Part shown: in pieces, positions 46,395-58,388 of the stretch
How positions within the stretch are numbered: the stretch's first letter is position 1
Layout: each line of letters starts with the position of its first letter
NCBI GenBank assembly: GCA_949752745.1
Contig: OX457034.1
Span: forward strand, 2,266,646 to 2,330,645
Reading direction: 5' to 3'
Source: Protula sp. h YS-2021
Lineage: Eukaryota; Annelida; Polychaeta; Sabellida; Serpulidae
Length of the DNA: 64,000 nt
The notes under the pieces: model-generated
The model's input: the letters and a program-made list of their open reading frames with translations, nothing else
The model's database searches: none
What the model was told of the DNA's origin: nothing
Position numbers and translations under genes: made by a program

Positions 46395-48556
46395 TAGTAG
46401 CGAGTACTGACGCCAGTAGCGGGTGTTGACGCCAGTAGCGAGTGTTGACGCCAGTAGCGAGTGCTGACGCCAGTAGCGAGTGTTGACGCCAGTAGCGAGT
46501 GTTGACGCCAGTAGCGAGCATTGACACCAGTAGCGAGTGTTGACGCCAGTAGCGAGTATTGACGCCAGTCGCGAGTGTTGACGCCAGTAGCGCGTACTGA
46601 CGCCAGTAGCGAGCATTGACACCAGTAGCGAGTGTTGACGCCAGTAGCGAGTGTTGACGCCAGTAGCGAGTGTTGACACCAGTAAAGAGTGTTGACGCCA
46701 GTAGCGAGTGTTGACGCCAGTAGCGAGTGTTGACGCCAGTCGCGAGTGTTGACGCCAGTAGCGCGTACTGACGCCAGTAGCGAGCATTGACACCAGTAGC
46801 GAGTGTTGACGCCAGTAGCGAGTGTTGACGCCAGTAGCGAGTGTTGACGCCAGTAGCGAGTATTGACGCCAGTCGCGAGTGTTGACGCCAGTAGCGCGTA
46901 CTGACGCCAGTAGCGAGCATTGACACCAGTAGCGAGTGTTGACGCCAGTAGCGAGTATTGACGCCAGTCGCGAGTGTTGACGCCAGTAGCGCGTACTGAC
47001 GCCAGTAGCGAGCATTGACACCAGTAGCGAGTGTTGACGCCAGTAGCGTGTGTTGACGCAAGTAGCGAGTGTTGACGCCAGTCGCGAGTATTGACGCCAG
47101 TAGCGAGTATTGACGCCAGTAGCGAGTATTGACACCAGTCGCGGGTGTTGACGCCAGTAGCGAGTGTTGACGCCAGTAGCGAGTGTTGACGCCAGTAGCG
47201 AGTGTTGACGCCAGTAGCGAGTGTTGACGCCAGCCGCGAGTGTTGACGCCAGTAGCGCGTACTGACGCCAGTAGCGAGCATTGACACCATTCGCGAGTGT
47301 TGACGCCAGTAGCGAGTGTTGACGCCAGTAGCGAGTGTTGACGCCAGTCGCGAGTATTGACGCCAGTAGCGAGTATTGACGCCAGTCGCGGGTGTTGACG
47401 CCAGTCGCGAGTATTGACGCCAGTAGCGAGCATTGACACCAGTAGCGAGTATTGACGCCAGTCGCGGGTGTTGACGCCAGTCGCGAGTATTGACGCCAGT
47501 AGCGAGTATTGACGCCAGTCGCGGGTGTTGACGCCAGTCGCGAGTATTGACGCCAGTAGCGAGTATTGACGCCAGTCGCGGGTGTTGACGCCAGTCGCGA
47601 GTATTGACGCCAGTAGCGAGTATTGACGCCAGTAGCGAGTATTGACCCCAGTCGCGAGTATTGACGCCAGTAGCGAGTATTGACGCCAGTCGCGAGTATT
47701 GACGCCAGTAGCGAGTATTGACGCCAGTAGCGAGTATTGACACCAGTCGCGGGTGTTGACGCCAGTAGCGAGTGTTGACGCCAGTAGCGCGTACTGACGC
47801 CAGTAGCGAGCATTGACACCAGTAGCGAGTGTTGACGCCAGTAGCGCGTACTGACCCCAGTAGCGAGCATTGACACCAGTAGCGAGTGTTGACGCCAGTA
47901 GCGAGTACTGACGCAAGTAGCGCGTACTGACGCCAGTAGCGAGCATTGACACCAGTAGCGAGTATTGACGCCAGTCGCGAGTGTTGACGCCAGTAGCGCG
48001 TACTGACGCCAGTAGCGAGCATTGACACCAGTAGCGAGTGTTGACGCCAGTAGCGAGTGTTGACGCCAGTAGCGAGTATTGACGCCAGTAGCGAGTACTG
48101 ACGCCAGTAGCGAGTATTGACGCCAGTAGCGAGTGTTGACACCAGTCGCGGGTGTTGACGCCAGTAGCGAGTATTGACGCCAGTAGCGAGTACTGACGCC
48201 AGTAGCGAGTATTGACGCCAGTCGCGGGTGTTGACGCCAGTAGCGAGCATTGACACCAGTAGCGAGTGTTGACGCCAGTAGCGAGTGTTGACGCCAGTCG
48301 CGAGTATTGACGCCAGTAGCGAGTATTGACGCCAGTCGCGGGTGTTGACGCCAGTCGCGAGTGTTGACGCCAGTAGCGCGTACTGACGCCAGTAGCGAGT
48401 GTTGACGCCAGTAGCGAGTGTTGACGCCAGTAGCGAGTGTTGACGCCAGTAGCGAGTGTTGACGCCAGTAGCGCGTACTGACGCCAGTAGCGAGCATTGA
48501 CACCATTCGCGAGTGTTGACGCCAGTAGCGAGTGTTGACGCCAGTAGCGAGTACTG
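46395..48556. repeat. 19-bp satellite TTGACGCCAGTAGCGAGTG
   Basis: About 113 copies over 2.16 kb. Variants (GTCGCGAG, GCGCGTACTGACG, GCGAGCATTGACACC) recur in set order, so there is higher-order structure. The minus strand has no stop in any of the three phases. That produces overlapping frames of 796, 620 and 539 codons. The longest (46296-48686) has a Pro-rich start from the flanking G-rich DNA and 19-residue repeats containing LATGVNTRYWRQ. I regard it as non-coding. Confidence 0.97.
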
Positions 48557-48574
48557 ATGCTGCGCTGCTTGTGT

Positions 48575-48618
48575 GAGGGGGAGGGGGGAGGGGGGAGGGG
48601 GGAGGGGGGAGGGGGAGA
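48575..48618. repeat. (AGGGGGG)n tract
   Basis: Six near-perfect G-runs separated by single A bases, a strong G-quadruplex candidate, directly after the 19-bp satellite. Confidence 0.93.
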
Positions 48619-50296
48619 GGGCAGAGTTTGTGACGTGTAAACAACATCAAGTGCTTTGTTGCCTTCGTGTTAAGGATATACATCACTCTTCCACTAGCCC
48701 AGTAACCGTTTATGGAAGTGCATTGAACGTGTTTTCAGTGTTAAAATACATAATTTCCTGCATAAATTATTATTTTGTAAAACGTGTTATTTTGTTCTAA
48801 GCACTCCGAAGAATAATTGACCTTTCGTGCGTCATCTCAAAGCAAACTTTATAATAGACGGGAAAATTACACAGTTTTTAGTTATTTGCAGCGAAGTGCC
48901 TTGAATCGGGCAAACCGTTTGGGCCACACAGGTGAAAGAACTATTATTTTATGATTAAATAGCTTCCTTTGAAATCATAAAACTACGCATGCAAAGATCT
49001 TTTAAACAGAATTATTATATTTACCCAAAATGTGGTGTGTAAAAAATAGCACAAATTATAGTCATGCATGTGATTCACCTTCTGCCCTTACGAATTGCGC
49101 TAACCCATCACACCGTAACAACGTGAGGGAGAAATGCTGAAATTATCCTTCCTATATACAAATATTTCAGGGGAGGCATATGGCAAAAACGACTATTCAG
49201 TGAAAATTCTTAACCCTTTGTGTCCGTTTTATGCCTAAATAAAGCGGTTGAATATAATATAATTTCTTTCCCCTTCTTTGGCGTTACAAAATAAGCTCAT
49301 AAATAATAGCTACTCAACTATTGTGCCGAGTTCGAGTTTGATAAAACGAACAAAACAAAGCATGAAGGTTTTTGCATTGTATGAAGCAACAATACCAAGG
49401 GAGGAGAGCACGGCTTTATATATTTCATGAATATGTGAATAAATGAAGCATGCCATTCTCTCCTTTTTGTTTGCATTGTATTTGACTTTTCAGCTGTGTT
49501 TTAAACCCGTTTTTACAGCATTATGTCAAGTGATTTTCGCTATTCACAGCATGGGACGAATTTCAATATTAACATAAATAAATAAGATAAAATATAATGG
49601 AGATATAAAGCTTTGATATCGCCTCATCACGACAATAACCTCATAATAACGGAAGGCCGTGTTTCTTAAGCCGGTGCATTGCCTTCGTTGGCAAGCACAA
49701 AAAGAGTCCTTAGTTTTTATATGACGACTTAAAATCAACCAAGTGTAAAAGAACTCGAGTAAATTAAAGGCTTAATAATCGCTTGACTCCTTCTGAATGG
49801 TTTTTGTGCTACTTTTATGTTAGTCATTTATTATTCTTCTTTCCTGGGAATTTCGAACAGAATTTTAAAAAGTACCACTGAAATCATAAACACAGTAGTT
49901 AACAAAAATCAGCTCTTTTGTTTTGTTTTTATCAGACTGATGAGTTTAATCTTGGGGAAATCACAAGGGATTTTTTTTTCATCAGGGTGAAGAAATCGAT
50001 AGCATTAATGAGACGCATCCGAAGGTCTCGGTGTTATTCAACAGCTGACCTCTGCAGGGATTATCCCGTAAGGTATAAACCACCTCCCTCCCCAGCGGCC
50101 CAAGCGGTAACACAGAACGTAGCCACATGACGCACCACCCCTCCACCCACACCCCCTCCTTATTTATGTATTGAACACGTTGTTATTTAACAGCTGACCT
50201 CTGGATGGATTATTCTGCTAGAAATAACTACTTCCTGATTCCAACAAAAGCACTATTTTTTCCAGTGAATTGCAGAAACAAGGATGCATAATACAC
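48619..50296. other. Low-copy spacer with one duplication
   Basis: No gene recognised. AACAGCTGACCTCTG occurs at about 50039 and 50190 in matching contexts of about 50 bp (direct duplication about 150 bp apart). The stretch 49260-49520 is balanced and carries several CATTGTAT / CAACAAT words. Confidence 0.5.
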
Positions 50297-50735
50297 AACA
50301 ACCAGACCGCCGTAGAGTTTACCTGATTACAACATACCAGACCACCGTAGAGTTTACCTGATTACAACATACCAGACCGCCGTAGAGTTTACCTGATTAC
50401 AACATACCAGACCACCGTAGAGTTTACCTGATTACAACATACCAGACCGCCGTAGAGTTTACCTGATTACAACATACCAGACCACCGTAGAGTTTACCTG
50501 ATTACAACATACCAGACCACCGTAGAGTTTACCTGATTACAACATACCAGACCACCGTAGAGTTTACCTGATTACAACATACCAGACCACCGTAGAGTTT
50601 ACCTGATTACAACATACCAGACCGCCGTAGAGTTTACCTGATTACAACATACCAGACCACCGTAGAGTTTACCTGATTACAACATACCAGACCGCCGTAG
50701 AGTTTATCTGATTACAACATGCCAGACCGCCGTTT
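50297..50735. repeat. 35-bp tandem repeat, about 12.5 copies
   Basis: Unit ACCAGACCGCCGTAGAGTTT plus ACCTGATTACAACAT. The only common variation is ACCGCCG versus ACCACCG. Copies are contiguous, without spacers. Confidence 0.97.
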
Positions 50736-50857
50736 GGCTATTTGGCTGACTACAAAGATTTACTCCCAAATCTAGTTGCATTTAAACTTCCACTCCTAGT
50801 TTTGGGTACTATCCTTTACTGACATCAGTGTTTTCGTTTTAATTATACTAGGTATGT

Positions 50858-50863
50858 GATATG
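50858..50863. repeat. Target-site duplication GATATG (left)
   Basis: GATATG precedes the left end and is repeated at 51754-51759. Confidence 0.78.
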
Positions 50864-51753
50864 TATGGAATGCCGTTTTCACATTTATTAGTGAATTATT
50901 AATATCAAGAATTAATTTCTCATCTCAAAAATTGATTTTTTGATATCAAGAATTAATTTTTGATCTCAATAAATCCATATTTTGATATCAAGAATTCATT
51001 TTTGCTATCTGTAATTGTATTTTTGATATCTCTAAATGTATTCTTGATCTCAAAAAATAATTTTTGATATCAATAAATATTTAGAGATATCAAGAAATAT
51101 TTACTGATATCAAAAATGATTTAATGATATCTAAAATTGATTTTTTGAGATCAAAAATTCAATTCTTGATAGAAAAAATTAAATATTTGAGAGCAAAATA
51201 TCAATTTTGAGCTCAATAATTGATTTTCTATATATTGATACCAAGAATTTATTTCAGATATCATTATTTCAGACTGATACTTTTTTAATTTGTATTTTGA
51301 AATCTGCAAACGATTTTTTGATCTCAAAAACCGATTCTTGATATCAAAATATCAGTCTTTTTTTTTTAAATAAACAATTCAGAAGCACGCATCTGTAAAT
51401 AAATAATGGCTGTCCTTGTATACAGATTCTTTATTTTAATTTTTTACTGTACAAAAAAGTAGCATTTCTTGAGATCAAAAATTGTGTTGTTATTTTATTG
51501 ATCTCAATAATTCATATTTTCATCTCCAAAATTTAATTGACGATTCGTTATATTTTATGTGAATGTGTGTCTCCAGTAAGATTTTTTAGGTTTGTAAAAT
51601 TGATTTTTTGATCTCAAAAATAAATTTTTGCCATCTAAAATTTAATTATTGATAGCAAAATATAAATTAATGAGACCTTTATTGATTTATTGATATCTCT
51701 AAATATATTTTGATATCAAAAATAAGCATTAAATGTTAAAACGGCATTCCATA
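50864..51753. mobile_element. Intact TIR MITE, 890 bp, 6-bp target duplication
   Basis: Terminal inverted repeats TATGGAATGCCGTTTT at both ends (left 50864, right ending 51753), with GATATG on each side. The interior is AT-rich and dominated by TTGATATCAAGAATTAATTT-like and TTTTGAGATCAAAAATT-like words that fold back on themselves. No transposase frame. A truncated inverted copy is at 40289-40861. The 6-bp duplication matches that of the unrelated 13452-14787 element, but the ends differ. Confidence 0.87.
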
Positions 51754-51759
51754 GATATG

Positions 51760-53815
51760 TTTGTATGTGACTAGGATTATTTCATGTTCATCTATTTTTC
51801 TTATTTGCTTATAATTTAACAGTTAATGTGCTCCAAAATGAAAACATGGAGGACACCATCAAGCTGTGTGTTGTAGGAAGGTGCTGTGTGTGGGCTTAGA
51901 GCTGCACTAGTTTTATTATATATTATACATATAATTATCATACATATTTATTTATTTATTCGTTTGTTTTAGTTAAGTGGTTTAGATGCTGTGGAATAAC
52001 AGTATAGGGAAATCTTAATACACAGTGCTTGCGATATATGTCATGATTAATCACTTAGAAGTATTCTATTCGTGGATGATTATACACACAGTGTGGCGCA
52101 GAACATATAAATAAATAAACGCACGCCGAAAAGAGGCTATAAAATCGATTTAATTTTTCAAAACGGGAGGTCTTCACGATACTCTGGTGCCCTTTCGTGC
52201 CCTCAATCAAATTGTACGTAATTTACACCAAAAAATATTATTCATCTTTTTTCATGGTCAAAGTGGTTTCAGGTTAAGATCTGTATTGTATAAAGAATTC
52301 CACAATTTGAAAAATTGATAGGTTTATTTTTATCAGTAAATTGTGGAGGGGTGACTAAAGAAAATATGCGCTACACAAGGTTTAGTTCTTACAGTAATAA
52401 TGATCGATAATATCTTTTCGTCTCAAGACAGAAAGAACAATTTTCTCTGGCGTTGATTGCATTGAGGTTAAAACTAACATCAAAGAATGCCTTCAAAAAA
52501 GGACTGAGAAACGTTGTATCCTGTTTTTATATCTGGTGAAAGATTCAGTTGTAAACAAGAAATAATAAATTCGGTTAAGAAAAAAGCTATAAACCCACGT
52601 GCGAGTAAAAAATGAATTGAGGGTTGAGTACAGTTTGGCTTGTGTCAATGTAATATTGCTAAAATAATTAAAGATAGCCATGAAACTTTTACATATCTCT
52701 AATTCTAATTATAAGTAATTAAATTAGTTAAATCTCTTCTTAAACTAGTGATATCGTATATTTACTATATTTAAACATATAAGCACATGGATTAGAGATT
52801 TTGTAATTTGATTCCGGATATATGTTATTGAATTTACAATAGCAGTGATTAATTTAGAGATATTTGATGTTCAGCACAATATCTTTTAAGATACTTATTG
52901 GTCGGTTTATAATGTCTCTTAACTATAAGATGAATCGGAATTTATTAAAAGATGCCTCTCACTACCAGAGAATTTGTAAGTAGTTAATTAGTTAAAAATT
53001 AGCTAATTAGTTTCATTCTTTAACCTCCAACTCCTTTCAAACAGAATATTCTTATATGTTGTAATAGAATTAATTAATTTTTTAAAGGAAAAATTAAATT
53101 TCCTTATTTATTTTTTATTGCTTTAATTGTATCTCAAAATGTAATAAGACGAATATTTTCCTGTGTGTTGCAAACATGTCCGGTTAATGTGAATCAACTC
53201 GTTGACATATTGATAAATTGATATGTTAATGTACTGACAGACGCATATATTGATATGTTGATATATTAATATTCTGATGTATTGATTAAGAGATATCTCA
53301 GTATTATTTTGTGTAACCTCTAATTGAATAGTTTTAAGAGTAATAAAATTAATACTGAAATAAAGATAATTTTTATTCAATTTGATGAAATCAAAATAAG
53401 TTCTCTGTTCCTAGGGCTTTGACAGAACTCCAGACATAAAATCTGCAGATTTGAGCACATTTTTATTAAAAAAATTAAAATGCGCAAGCATATCCAGAGC
53501 TCAAGACCAGGGAATCGACCCTACTATGATACCCGTACGTATCTTACTGCCTCCATCCGACTGTTCGTCCATGCCTTCAGCAGATGACCGTTACCAAAAC
53601 CACACAGGGCATAATAAAAATGTATGCTATGCCCTCGCGGAAATTCTGTGCGATGAACTGCACTGGATTGAACTTTCACATACACGCATATACCTTTGTG
53701 CATAATATACCATTAAATTATAAAATGTTATTCGTAATTTATATTCAGTGAATATAAGTGTTTAATAGCTATTGTATGGTCTCTAATACTGGTTGTTATT
53801 TGCATGAATTGCAAG
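51760..53815. other. AT-rich spacer, no supported gene
   Basis: Non-repetitive apart from TTGATATGTTGATATATTAA-type words at 53200-53285. The frame 53451-53705 (84 codons) includes SRAQDQGIDPTMIPVRILLP and an NHTGHNKNVCYALAEILCD stretch. It looks more protein-like than its surroundings, but I recognise no family. Confidence 0.45.
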
Positions 53816-53819
53816 TTTC

Positions 53820-53864
53820 ATTTCAGTACGCGTGCAAAGGAAACAGTAGTATTTTGACAGACAG
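53820..53864. repeat. Left flank shared with 27750-27797 (copy 2)
   Basis: GTGCAAAGGAAACAGTAGTA resembles GTACAAAGGAAACATTAGCA at 27772-27791, in the same orientation and the same position relative to satellite sequence. Confidence 0.62.
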
Positions 53865-56800
53865 ATGAAAAAAGGTCACAACGTAACCACGTGACAGAAA
53901 GTAACAACATAACTACGCCACAAAAAGTAACAACGTAATCGCGTAACAAAACTAACAACGTAACCACGCGACAGAAAGTAACAACATAACTACGCCACAA
54001 AAAGTAACAACGTAATCGCGTGACAAAACTAACAACGTAACCACGCGACAGAAAGTAACAACATAACTACGCCACAAAAAGTAACATCGTAATCGCGTAA
54101 CAAAACTAACAACGTAATCACGCGACAGAAAGTAACAACATAACTACGCCACAAAAAGTAACAACGTAATCGCGTAACAAAACTAACAACGTAACCACGC
54201 GACAGAAAGTAACAACATAACTACGCCACAAAAAGTAACAACGTAATCGCGTAACAAAACTAACAACGTAACCACGCGACAGAAAGTAACAACGTAACTA
54301 CGCCACAAAAAGTAACAACGTAATCGCGTAACAAAACTAACAACGCAATCACGCGACAGAAAGTAACAACATAACTACGCCACAAAAAATAACAACGTAA
54401 TCGCGTCACAAAACTAACAACGTAACCAGGCGACAGAAAGTAACAACGTAACTACGCCACAAAAAGTAACAACGTAATCGCGTAACAAAACTAACAACGT
54501 AACCACGCGACAGAAAGTAACAACGTAACTTCGCAACAAAAAGTAACAGCGTAATCGCGTAACAAAACTAACAACGTAACCACGCGACAGAAAGTAACAA
54601 CGTAACTACGCCACAAAAAGTAACAACGTAATCGCGTAACAAAACTAACAACGTAACCACGCGACAGAAAGTAACAACGTAACTACGCCACAAAAAGTAA
54701 CAACGTAATCGCGTAACAAAACTAACAACGCAATCACGCGACAGAAAGTAACAACATAACTACGCCACAAAAAATAACAACGTAATCGCGTCACAAAACT
54801 AACAACGTAACCAGGCGACAGAAAGTAACAACGTAACTACGCCACAAAAAGTAACAACGTAATCGCGTAACAAAACTAACAACGTAACCACGCGACAGAA
54901 AGTAACAACGTAACTTCGCAACAAAAAGTAACAGCGTAATCGCGTAACAAAACTAACAACGTAACCACGCGACAGAAAGTAACAACGTAACTACGCCACA
55001 AAAAGTAACAACGTAATCGCGTAATAAAACTAACAACGTAACCACGCGACAGAAAGTAACAACATAACTACGCCACAAAAAGTAACAACGTAATCGCGTA
55101 ACAAAACTAACAACGTAACCACGCGACAGAAAGTAACAACATAACTACGCCACAAAAAGTAACAACGTAATCGCGTAACAAAACTAACAACGTAATCACG
55201 CGACAGAAAGTAACAACATAACTACGCCACAAAAAGTAACAACGTAATCGCGTAACAAAACTAACAACGTAACCACGCGACAGAAAGTAACAACGTAACT
55301 ACGCCACAAAAAGTAACAACGTTATTGCGTAACAAAACTAACAACGTAACCACGCGACAGAAAGTAACAACGTAACTACGCAACAAAAAGTAACAACGTA
55401 ATCGCGTAACAAAACTAACAACGTAACCACGCGACAGAAAGTAACAACGTAACTACGCAACAAAAAGTAACAACGTAATCGCGTAACAAAACTAACAACG
55501 TAACCACGTGACAGAAAGCAACAACGTAACTACGCCACAAAAAGTAACAACGTAATCGCGTAACAAAACTAACAACGTAACCACGCGACAGAAAGTAACA
55601 ACGTAACTACGCCACAAAAAGTAACAACGTAATCGCGTAACAAAACTAACAACGTAACCACGCGACAGAAAGTAACAACGTAACTACGCCACAAAAAGTA
55701 ACAACGTAATCGCGTAACAAAACTAACAACGTAACCACGCGACAGAAAGTAACAACGTAACAACGCCACAAAAAGTAACAACGTAATCGCGTAACAAAAC
55801 TAACAACGTAACCACGCGACAGAAAGTAACAACGTAACTACGCCACAAAAAGTAACAACGTAATCGCGTAACAAACTAACAACGTAACCACGCGACAGAA
55901 AGTAACAACGTAACTACGCCACAAAAAGTAACAACGTAATCGCGTAACAAAACTAACAACGTAACCACGCGACAGAAAGTAACAACGTAACTACGCCACA
56001 AAAAGTAACAACGTAATCGCGTAACAAAACTAACAACGTAACCACGCGACAGAAAGTAACAACATAACTACGCCACCAAAAAATAACAACGTAATCGCGT
56101 GATAAAACTAACAACGTAAAGATGCGACAGAAAGTAACAACATAACTACGCCACAGAAAGTAACAACGTAATCGCGTAACAAAACTAACAACGTAACCAC
56201 GCGACAGAAAGTAACAACATAACTACGCCACAAAAAGTAACAACGTAATCGCGTAACAAAACTAACAACGTAACCACGTGACAGAAAGTAACAACGTAAC
56301 TACGCAACAAAAAGTAACAACGTAATCGCGTAACAAAACTAACAACGTAACCACGCGACAGAAAGTAACAACGTCACTACGCCACAAAAAGTAACAACGT
56401 TATCGCGTAACAAAACTAACAACGTAACCACGTGACAGAAAGTAACAACATAACTACGCCACAAAAAGTAACAACGTAATCGCGTAAGAAAACTAACAAC
56501 GTAACCACGTGACAGAAAGTAACAACATAACTACGGCACAAAAAGTAACAACGTAATCGCGTAACAAAACTAACAACGTAACCACGCGACAGAAAGTAAC
56601 AACATAACTACGCCACAAAAAGTAACAACGTAATCGCGTAACAAAACTAACAACGTAACCACGCGACAGAAAGTAACAACATAACTACGCCACAAAAAGA
56701 AACATCGTAATCGCGTAACAAAACTAACAACGTAACCACGCGACAGAAAGTAACAACATAACTACGCCACATAAAGTTACAACGTAATCGCGTAGCAAAA

Positions 56801-58200
56801 CTAAAAACGTAACCACGCGACAGAAAGCAACAACATAACTACGCCACAAAAAGTTACAACGTAATCGCGTAACAAAACTAAAAACGTAACCACGTGACAG
56901 AAAGTAACAACATAACTACGCCACAAAAAGTTACAACGTAATCGCGTAACAAAACTAACAAGGTTACCACGCGACAGAAAGTAACAACGTAACTACGCAA
57001 CAAAACGTAACAACGTAATCGCGTAACAAAACTAACAACGTAACCACGCGACAGAAAGTAACAACGTAACTACGCCACAAAAAGTAACATCGTAATCGCG
57101 TAACAAAACTAACAACGTAACCACGCGACAGAAAGTAACAACGTAACTACGTCACAAAAAGTTACAACGTAATCGCGTAACAAAACTAACAACGTAGTCA
57201 CGCGACAGAAAGTAACAACATAACTACGCCACAAAAAGTAACAACGTAATCGCGTAACAAAACTAAAAACGTAATCACGCGACAGAAAGTAACAACATAA
57301 CTACGCCACAAAAAGTAACAACGTAATCGCGTAACAAAACTAACAACGTAACCACGCGACAGAAAGTAACAACGTAACTTCGCAACAAAAAGTAACAACG
57401 TAATCGCGTAACAAAACTAACAACGTAACCACGTGACAGAAAGTAACAACATAACTACGCCACAAAAAGTAACAACGTAATCGCGTGACAAAACTAACAA
57501 CGTAATCCAGCGACAGAAAGTAACAACATAACTACGCCACAAAAAGTAACAACGTAATCGCGTAACAAAACTAACAACGTAACCACGCGACAGAAAGTAA
57601 CAACATAACTACGCCACAAAAAGTAACAACGTAATCGCGTAACAAAACTAACAACGTAACCACGTGACAGAAAGTAACAATGTAACTACGCAACAAAAAG
57701 TAACAACGTAATCGCGTAACAAAACTAACAACGTAACCACGCGACAGAAAGTAACAACGTAACTACGCCACAAAAAGTAACAACGTAATCGCGTAACAAA
57801 ACTAACAACGTAACCACATGACAGAAAGTAACAACATAACTACGCCACAAAAAGTAACAACGTAATCGCGTAACAAAACTAACAACGTAGCCACGTGACA
57901 GAAAGTAACAACATAACTACGCCACAAAAAGTAACAACGTAATCGCGTAACAAAACTAACAACGTAACCACGCGACAGAAAGTAACAACATAACTACGCC
58001 ACAAAAAGTAACAACGTAATCGCGTAACAAAACTAACAACGTAACCACGCGACAGAAAGTAACAACATAACTACGCCACAAAAAGTAACATCGTAATCGC
58101 GTAACAAAACTAACAACGTAACCACGCGACAGAAAGTAACAACATAACTACGCCACAAAAAGTAACAACGTAATCGCGCAACAAAACTAACAACGTAACC
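53865..58200. repeat. 77-bp higher-order satellite, about 56 copies
   Basis: About 4.3 kb. Each 77-bp unit has three related parts of 25, 26 and 26 bp beginning CGTAATCGCGTAACAAAA, CGTAACCACGCGACAGAA and CGTAACTACGCCACAAAA, all ending TAACAA. The parts stay in strict order through the array, so it spread as a trimer after the parts diverged. A block of about 385 bp near 54290 recurs near 54675, showing larger duplication. The + strand is G-poor. Confidence 0.97.
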
Positions 58201-58388
58201 ATATCTAATTTATAAGAGAATATATATGTACCATCATGAAATAAAAATAAAACCACACTCACGTTAGGACTGATCCGAAAATATCACTTGGTCTCGCGCA
58301 CTATTTGCACTGGAGTGCTTTCCGGTTCTACAGTCTGTAGGAGGGTTTCGGGATCCGCCCATTATTGTGGTTTTATCATCTTATACCA
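58201..58388. repeat. Right flank shared with 27939-28104 (copy 2)
   Basis: ATATCTAATTTATAAGAGAA, GAAATAAAAATAAAACCACA and TGTGGTTTTATCAT match copy 1 in order. The middle is more diverged. The AAATAAAACCACA and TGTGGTTTTATC words are mutually complementary, so a hairpin of about 130 bp is possible. Confidence 0.7.

Noticed and set aside
50297..50735. 35-bp direct repeats suggesting a CRISPR array
   Set aside because: Copies are contiguous with no spacers, and the genome is eukaryotic. The same holds for the 36-bp array at 35478.
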